In this document: positions 57,901 to 64,000 of the stretch, piece by piece
Layout: every line of letters starts with the position of its first letter
How positions within the stretch are numbered: position 1 is the stretch's first letter
DNA from: Fomes fomentarius
Lineage: Eukaryota; Basidiomycota; Agaricomycetes; Polyporales; Polyporaceae
DNA length: 64,000 nt
Direction: 5' to 3'
NCBI GenBank assembly: GCA_022606135.1
Contig: JABYQN010000002.1
Coordinates: 2,542,001-2,606,000 of the forward strand
The notes under the pieces: generated by a model
What the model was told of the DNA's origin: nothing
What the model saw: the letters and a program-made list of their open reading frames with translations, nothing else
Database searches by the model: none
Made by a program: the position numbers and the translations under genes

Positions 57901-58191
57901 CGTCGTCCTTCCACCAGTCCGCGGCTTGGGTACAGGCGTAGTAGGCTCCGCAGCAGGAGGGGAGGGTGCTTGTTGTGCTGGATTTGGACTGCCCGATCGC
58001 TGGGATACCAAAGTCTTTCTCAGATTACTGAGCGCAGACTCGGCAAGTTGTGAGGAGGAAGACAAAGAAGTGCGAATGCTTGAGTCTGTCGAGGTACGCG
58101 TGGTGGCATCTTCAGTAGTACTAGACGCGTCCTGGGAGGACTTCGGTGGTTGGGCCAAAGTCTCGACAGCGTGTCGCCATTGACTGAACAT
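54902..58191 (-). CDS. Golgin with C-terminal GRIP domain
   Basis: This is a long coiled-coil tether of the trans-Golgi, comparable with yeast Imh1. The start at 58191 encodes MFSQWRHAVETLAQPP. The first 330 residues are Ser/Pro/Thr-rich and disordered. Coiled coil begins at VDVEALQKRLKLVEQRFAG and continues through EELRDIHRLESKSQVDLIDT, RQKLVKAEKERDDALKEIGT, KLSDLRRRLAEAERERDEGE and VEDAKSREAQLRTQNK, with Glu/Lys/Leu heptads. The GRIP domain near the end reads EEVNFEYLRNVIIQFLEHKE then MR, and after an intron PHLVRILSTILRFTPQETRR. The central Tyr of NFEYLRN is the residue that binds Arl1 in GRIP domains. The whole protein is roughly 900 residues, with several small introns. Confidence 0.87.
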
Positions 58192-58462
58192 TAGTGATCA
58201 GAGGTACGGGTATACAACTTCGGTCCAAAGCCCAAGAGGTTGCGCAGTGGCGGGAGAAAGAGTGTAGTGACAGTGCAGGTACAGCCTGAAGACCGTGACG
58301 ACACTGGAACCGGACCGAAACCGCTCGCATTCATGGGCGCTTCAACACAATGACATCTAGCATGGGCGTGTACCCGCGGTCTGACAGAGCACTCGAACTG
58401 GCTCAGGATGGAGGCAAACGAAGGATACTATGCAAGCCCGTACAGTATGAACACACAATAAA

Positions 58463-59582
58463 TTAGGACGACTCCGGTCCGGCGACTTCCTTGCCCTTCC
58501 CGTTTACGGTAGTCGGTAAACTGGGCGGTGGAGGCGGAGGTGTAGATGGCACGCTGGATGTTTGGGTACTACCTGCCAATTGCCAGGCAGGTATAGTGGG
58601 TCTGCCAGGAAGGACGGGAGTTGATGGTCCAGAAGCAACACTTGGCCCTCGGCTGAGAAGGAGTGCTTTCAACGACTTCAACTCTTGCTGCAGTTCGGCA
58701 AGTGCTTGATTATGGCTCTCTTTGTTCTTCTCAATCATCTAAGGGGTTGTTGTGTGTCAACGTAGCATCAGGTGAAGAGGAAAGAACATGACTCACTCTG
58801 GGTAACATCTCACGGACATTGTTCACTTCTTCGCGGACTTCCCGCATCTCATCTCGTGTCCGCGTTTCGCCGTCTCGCATTTCCTTAACTACAGCCTCCA
58901 CGTCTTCAGTGACCTTTATAACCCTCTGGTTCTGCTCCTCAACAGCAGTCCGCACCGCCGCGGTCTCAGCCTGGATCTCCTTCAATAGAGCCTCTGCAGC
59001 ATCGAACTGGGCAGCCATAGCGTCCTTGTCTTGCTCGTATGCTGTTGTAGATGGTGGCTGTAGGTGTGGCGAAACGTATTTCTATGACACCGAAGGTCAA
59101 CGAGTCGCACATGAGCGGGTTATACCAACTCACTCGGAACAAGGATATGGCGCCGTATGCGATCGTGCCTGACACCACTGCAGTGATCTAGTAATGTGTC
59201 ATGATTAATGTATCATATTACACTATTGGGTGAGTGCTCACGAAATAGTCTCTCCAGTCCCACTGAGTTGACGAAGGTTGAACGGGCGAGTATTGCATAG
59301 GTCCGTATACTGGACCATACGCACCCGGAGGATACGCTTGCATGGATGGACGCGGAGCACTCTGGTTCACGGCAACTTGCCTCATAGCATCTTCAATCTC
59401 CAGCGCACTAAGGCCCTTGGCTTCCAGGAACTGGATGCGTTGTGCCAGTGGTGAGGCTTGTGTCTGAATAAGCTGGTCAGTACAGTACACAACCTGTGGA
59501 GGTACTGGGCTTTACACACTTTAGGGTCTGACAAGAACATGATGGCATTACGCATGAGTTCCTGTCTGTCCGGGGCCGCCAT
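58463..59582 (-). CDS. PEX14: Peroxisomal import docking protein PEX14
   Basis: PEX14 docks the Pex5 cargo receptor at the peroxisome membrane. The start at 59582 gives MAAPDRQELMRNAIMFLSDP then, across an intron, TQASPLAQRIQFLEAKGLSA then LEIEDAMRQ: the conserved Pex14 N-terminal helical domain that binds W-x-x-x-F/Y motifs of Pex5. A Pro/Tyr-rich stretch leads to WDWRDYF and, after an intron, a hydrophobic membrane segment (ITAVVSGTIAYGAISLFR). A coiled coil follows (VRTAVEEQNQRVIKVTEDVE and EMRDGETRTRDEMREVREEV). The last exon starts MIEKNKESHNQALAELQQEL and ends in a Pro/Ser-rich tail. An in-frame upstream ATG at 59699 exists, but the usual family start is 59582. Confidence 0.94.
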
Positions 59583-59828
59583 GCTTGAGAGGCGAGGTGA
59601 GGGGAAGGGCACAAGATACTCGTTTCGCCGGTAATGACGAAGTGCCCGACCGACATCGTTCAGCGCCTGTTTGCGGGGAACGCGCGCCCGGCGAAGCACG
59701 GAAAAAGCCGTGCCGGAGCTCCGAAGCGAGCGCTCAAGAATTTTGGTGACAAGGGCGCTTGTGAGGTTGTTGCTGCACCAGCTTGCACGTCAGTTGCTTG
59801 CATCCACTCCGCCCTCTTGTCGCCCGTC

Positions 59829-61646
59829 ATGTTCAACGCTCAGCTCCCCGCTGCAAGGGCCGTTGCCCGCCGTCTCTACAGCACGCGCGGTGAGCAGTCA
59901 CTTCCGCATCGTCTGCTACGTCCACTCACCCGTCACCAGCAACCCAATCTCTGTACAGCTGTGCCAGAAGTCCGGTCAGGTACCCAACTAAATCAGTACA
60001 TACACCTTGCAGGACAGTTGGCCGCAGTTTGGGTACGCATGCGTCTAGTATGTGCGGTGTTGAATTTGTACTCATTTATCTTCACAGTCTTCACCCGTGG
60101 GTACGCTGAGCCTTCCTCGACCAAGTTCTCCCGTGCAAAACCTCACTTGAACATTGGTACCATTGGTAAGTATGGACAGCTGTTCGACTCGGGTTCTTGC
60201 CCTCATGTAGTATGCTCAATAGGCCACGTGGACCATGGAAAGACGACGTTAACGGCAGCCATCACCAAGGTTCTCTCGGAGAAAGGCGGCGCAAGCTTCA
60301 CTGACTACGCGGAGATTGACAAGGCTCCGGAGGAGAAGGCTCGTGGTATCACTATCAACTCTGCCCATGTCGAGTACGAGAGTGACACCCGTCACTACGG
60401 CCACATTGACTGTCCTGGACACGCAGATTGTGAGCATGAATTGTGTATGTTCGCGACAATTGGCTCTTAATCCCCGCAGACATCAAGAACATGATCACTG
60501 GTGCCGCACAGATGGACGGTGCTATCATCGTCGTATCTGCCACAGACGGTCAGATGCCCCAGACTCGTGAGCACTTGCTGCTCGCTCGTCAGGTTGGCAT
60601 CAAGAAGCTTGTCGTCTTTATCAACAAGGTCGACATGATTGCTGACCCGGAGATGCTGGAGCTTGTCGACATGGAGATGCGTGACCTACTCTCGACCTAC
60701 AACTTCGACGGCGAGAACACCCCTATCATCATGGGTTCTGCGCTCGCCGCGCTCGAGGGTCGTGACCCTGAGACTGGTGCCAGCAAGATTCAGGAGCTTA
60801 TCAAAGCTTGCGACGAGTGGCTTGAGATCCCTCCCCGTGAGTCCTGATGATCTGTCATGTCATGCACCGTTCCTGACCTGTTCTCTAGGTGACCTCGACA
60901 AGCCCTTCTTGCTCCCGGTCGAGGATGTTTTCTCTATCTCCGGTCGTGGGACTGTTGCTACTGGCCGTGTGGAGCGTGGTGTCTGCAACAAGGGTGATGA
61001 AGTCGAGATCCTGGGCTTCGGCACGAAGTTGAAGTCCGTGCTGACTGGCATTGGTAAGACGGCATCCTTCCTTTCCTCCCACGCAGACACTCAAGCCTTG
61101 TATAGAGGCGTTCCACAAGGAGTTGGACCGCGGTGAGGCCGGTGACAACATGGGTGCTCTCCTCCGTGGTATCAAACGCGAGCAGATCAAGCGTGGTCAG
61201 GTCATCATCGCCCCTGGTTCAATGAAGGCCGTGAAGAAGTTCCAGGCCCAGATCTATGTACGTCACACAACTACGAGCCATTTCTAGGTTATTGAATGAG
61301 CCCGATTCCTCCAGGTCCTCACCAAGGACGAGGGTGGTCGTTACACTCCTTTCATGGCCAACTACACGCCCCAACTCTTCCTCCGTACTGCCGACATCAG
61401 CACACAGTTGTCATGGCCCGAGGGTACTTCCGATGCTGAGGAGAAGATGGTCATGCCCGGCGACAACGTTGAGATGGTATGTACGCTTCACCACGACGTA
61501 GCTGGTGAGGTTGGTTCACGGTAAGTTGCATTTCTTCCCCTATAAACGAGCTCTCTGTACTCATTGTCCTCGACAGATTCACGCTCCGTGAGGGTGGTAA
61601 GACCATTGGCACTGGCATCATCACCAAAATTCTTGAGACCGCATGA
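59829..61646 (+). CDS. TUF1: Mitochondrial translation elongation factor Tu
   Basis: EF-Tu delivers aminoacyl-tRNA to mitochondrial ribosomes. The start at 59829 encodes a presequence ([20 protein letters not shown]). Small introns lead to [16 protein letters not shown] and, after a GTAAGT..AATAG intron, [13 protein letters not shown] (G1 P-loop). [14 protein letters not shown] is G2, [14 protein letters not shown] is G3 and INKVDMI is G4. Domain 2 has [20 protein letters not shown] then GRVERG, and domain 3 has [16 protein letters not shown] and [18 protein letters not shown], ending TA. All GTPase motifs are intact. It is divergent from PEX14, with about 246 bp between ATGs, so the promoter is probably shared. 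Confidence 0.97.
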
Positions 61647-62062
61647 GTGGAGGGATTTTACTAGTATCTGCATCGTCGTCGTCATATATAGCTACATCGT
61701 TAATGCTTGTGCTTGTAATATCCTACTCCCCACTCACTGCAAAAGAGACCTCGAGCTCGCACACTCGACAGTACTTGACACCGCACCTGTACCTTAGATC
61801 AGCATGTTGCCTACTTAGACGCTATCGCAATCACATATGTTCGCTCGGACACAATCAGTACATTCCAGGCTATGGCGGACGTAGATCGACGCGCTGAAAT
61901 ACGTAACGAGGGAGCACGCGCACCGTTGGTCCGAGCCTTCTTGGAGTCGGGAGCCCGTCCGACTCCTTCCTCCTCGACCGCGTTCCAGCCGCCGGTTCTT
62001 GTTCCTTGACCTTATTGACGAGACCTTCGCTGCCAGCAGACAGCTCCCCATTCGCTATAGCT
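61647..62062. promoter_or_regulatory. TUF1 3' UTR and H-protein promoter
   Basis: These 416 bp between two plus-strand genes have no supported gene. The frame on the minus strand (61815-62051) has no motif. Confidence 0.5.
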
Positions 62063-62856
62063 ATGTTCTCTGTTCTCCGTCAAGCTTCCCGGACCGGTTC
62101 ATTCGCCCTGCGTGCTGCACACAGGGCTAGTACTCCTGTTGCACGCGTTTCCCGCCCGACTGCTTTCGTGCGGACGCTCATCAGTGAGCAGCGGCACTTC
62201 CTCCACATTGCTCCCTCCCCGAGGGTCCTGACACGTGTCTGCAGCGAAAAAGTACACGGAGGACCACGAAGCGGTCGTGTACGATGACCAGACTCAGATT
62301 GGCACCGTCTCTATCACCCACTACGCCCAGTCCAGTCTCGGAGACGTGGTGTACGTGGAGCTGCCCCAGGAGGGGTCGGAGATCGCGCAGGGCGGTGAGT
62401 GCATTCGTGTGCGTGAGGGCTAGTCCGTGTAACGAACGACCGGACGTCCGTGTCTGTTCAGACCAGATTGGCGCGGTGGAGAGCGTAAAAGCGGCCTCAG
62501 ACATTGTGAGCGATAACTCCCTGTCCTTCCCTCAGCCAACCTGCTATTCTCACGCGATATCTCCAGTTTGCACCGATCTCTGGAACAGTGGAGGAAGTTA
62601 ACGTTACTCTCAACGATCAACCTGGCCTCCTCAACAAGTCACCCGAAGAAAAGGGTAAGCACAGAGTTGTCTACTAGCGCGTCTCACACGATATTAACCG
62701 ACCACAGGCTGGCTATGCAAGGTGAAGGTCCGGGATCCTTCAGAGGTATGGAAAGTTTGACATTGTGCTCCTTGAGGATTCCGTTGACGCGCCCGGCAGC
62801 TCGACAAGCTCATGACGGAAGAGGAGTACAAGAAGCATTGCGAGTCGGATCACTAA
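62063..62856 (+). CDS. GCV3: Glycine cleavage system H protein, mitochondrial
   Basis: The H protein carries aminomethyl groups on a lipoyl-lysine between the P, T and L proteins of glycine decarboxylase. The start at 62063 encodes a presequence ([20 protein letters not shown]). Exons join to [34 protein letters not shown] then [59 protein letters not shown] and finally [18 protein letters not shown]. The lipoylated Lys is in ESVKAASDI. Six exons carry short introns. Lipoate for it would come through the mitochondrial acyl carrier protein, whose gene is at 15.4 kb. Confidence 0.95.
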
Positions 62857-63109
62857 TTTTGGGGCGTGTAGTGCTTGCATATGAACGCTAGGAGGGATAT
62901 CGTGGCTTCAACTGCTGCATGTAATGGGATTTGCAGACGGAGACGGGACGATGATTTGACTTAGACCACCTTAGCACGCGTATTCGAACGCAAGTAATGA
63001 CAGGATCTTAACATCCACTGTGACTGAGTCTAGCATTGTACACCTTGGGGGAACGGATGATGAATATGTTGGTAACGCAGCGGGTGCGATGACAGCGACA
63101 GGATGGGGA

Positions 63110-63585
63110 CTAAAGTTCGGGTTTCTCGCCGCGCGCCTCCATGCGGGCCTTGGCCTCCTTCAATGCCCAGGACTGTATGCTGCACGGTTCCGACCCAGAA
63201 GATCAATATGAGCGGGCGAGAATATACTAGCAGGTAACTCACCTTGTGTCCGGCTTGTAATAGAGCAAGACCGCCGCTACTCCCATAGTACCGTACATTC
63301 CAACATACCACGCGAACTCCCAGGACTCCCGCTTGCGCTTCTGACCTGGCGGAAGCGGCTGCACAACGCAAACGCACCATACGAACAAGTGGGTATCATC
63401 AGACGGCTGCATACAGATATGCTGGAGGGGCAGACATCAGTGCTTACTTTCTCAGCGAAGAGGTAGCCAGTTGGCTCGTTGTAGTGAGGACCGTGGCCAT
63501 GGGAGGCATATCGCCGACAGCTGGGCAGACTTCGAGCAGAGCAGGCTCGTCGCTGCAGTAATCGTAGTGATGACGGCGACGGCAT
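63110..63585 (-). CDS. Complex I ESSS-type subunit (NDUFB11-like)
   Basis: This is a small single-pass accessory subunit of mitochondrial NADH dehydrogenase. The start at 63585 gives a presequence (MPSPSSLRLLQRRACSARSL) then HYNEPTGYLFAEK. An intron ending in GTGCAG leads to PLPPGQKRKRESWEFAW, the membrane stretch YVGMYGTMGVAAVLLYYKPD, and after a second intron TSIQSWALKEAKARMEARGE then KPEL at a TAG at 63110-63112. NEP-x-GY-LF, the bulky-aromatic W-E-x-x-W and the KPDT-x-I-x-x-WA block fit the ESSS family. Length is about 105 residues. It converges on the H-protein gene. Confidence 0.87.
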
Positions 63586-63763
63586 GGGTGGAGGTGAGGC
63601 AGAGAGGTGTTCGTAGGGGGTGAGCGGGCCTGGCGCTGGGTGTTTCCGGAGGTGTGGAGAGTGGGGGAAATCGGGTTAGGGTTCCACATTTGGACGCTAC
63701 TGTACAACACAAGTTGACCGCAAAACCACCAGGATAGCATTCCAAAGTATACTAGAGCTATAT

Positions 63764-64000
63764 TTATGATTTGGATAATACCTCATAGTCATATGTCTCG
63801 TCACCATCGGGTCCATCGTACTCCGGGGAGCCGGTATATAACACAAAACTAGAAACACGGTCAGTGTTACTCAGACTCGGCACGACACGTTCCGCATATT
63901 GAACCTCCGACTCACCCTGTTTTCCCGTAGAACAAACGGGCAGATACGTTCGCTGGAGACAAATCATCACAGGGCTACACATACTCAAGATTGGAAGTGA
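63764..64000 (-). CDS. Possible 3' end of a gene cut by the right edge
   Basis: A minus-strand frame runs off the window and ends at 63764. Its last part reads FVLYTGSPEYDGPDGDETYD then YEVLSKS, with an acidic/aromatic character. A possible intron (GTGAGT..TCTAG) splits it from a piece with LQRTYLPV or, in another frame, ANVSARLFYGKTG. No family is recognised and frame continuity across the intron is not settled. Confidence 0.35.
   Translation of the reverse strand, partial: SLPILSMCSPVMICLQRTYLPVCSTGKQGESEVQYAERVVPSLSNTDRVSSFVLYTGSPEYDGPDGDETYDYEVLSKS

Noticed and set aside
1..64000. CRISPR array, rRNA operon or intact transposon
   Set aside because: No regularly spaced repeats, rRNA-like sequence, terminal repeats or transposase/reverse-transcriptase frames were found, as expected for a fungal gene-rich segment.

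Overview
The window is nuclear DNA of a filamentous basidiomycete, most likely an Agaricomycete of the polypore or white-rot type. Genes are dense and sit on both strands. They are cut by many small introns of about 50 to 60 nt with GT..AG ends. The protein families also fit: YTH1, fungal Mediator subunit 5, fungal-type transcription factors, a GH5 mannanase, F-box arrays and a secreted expansin-like protein. No bacterial operons, CRISPR arrays, rRNA genes, convincing tRNAs or intact transposons were seen. Gene models were joined by eye from reading frames and splice sites, so inner exon edges are less certain than identities.

Layout. 0-10 kb: 3' part of a fungal-specific transcription factor (+), the cleavage/polyadenylation factor YTH1 (-), prephenate dehydratase (-) and a large M16 metalloprotease (+). 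10-20 kb: a NUFIP1/RSA1-type snoRNP assembly factor (-), a three-KH RNA-binding protein (-), ribosomal protein uL13 (-), mitochondrial acyl carrier protein (+), a regucalcin/SMP-30 lactonase (+) and mitochondrial ribosomal protein bL17 (+). 20-36 kb (accessory in character): an AIM6-like secreted phosphodiesterase (-), a zinc alcohol dehydrogenase (-), a 2.4-kb gene-poor stretch, two related small proteins of unknown function (25.8 kb - and 32.6 kb +), an F-box-like protein (+), a four-pass membrane protein with an apparent frameshift (-), an NPC2-like lipid-transfer protein (+), an ERI1-type exonuclease (+) and a GH5 mannanase (-).

36-64 kb: the Rix1-complex protein IPI1 (+), two tandem paralogous F-box proteins with long acidic tails (-), an expansin-like double-psi barrel protein (-), eIF3h (-), a CDF zinc transporter (+), Mediator subunit 5 (-), a GRIP golgin (-), PEX14 (-), mitochondrial EF-Tu (+), glycine cleavage H protein (+), a complex I ESSS subunit (-) and possibly the 3' end of another gene at the right edge.

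Themes. Mitochondrial functions recur: acyl carrier protein, bL17m, EF-Tu, H protein and the complex I subunit, the last three adjacent. Ribosome production and translation also recur: RSA1-like, uL13, IPI1 and eIF3h. The strongest candidates for something undescribed are the two-member small protein family with a W-R-x-x-N-C motif and the duplicated acidic-tailed F-box pair. Other points worth checking are an acyl carrier protein intron with no usable AG acceptor, the frameshifted membrane protein and a palindromic ATCAGATAA site upstream of the zinc transporter.
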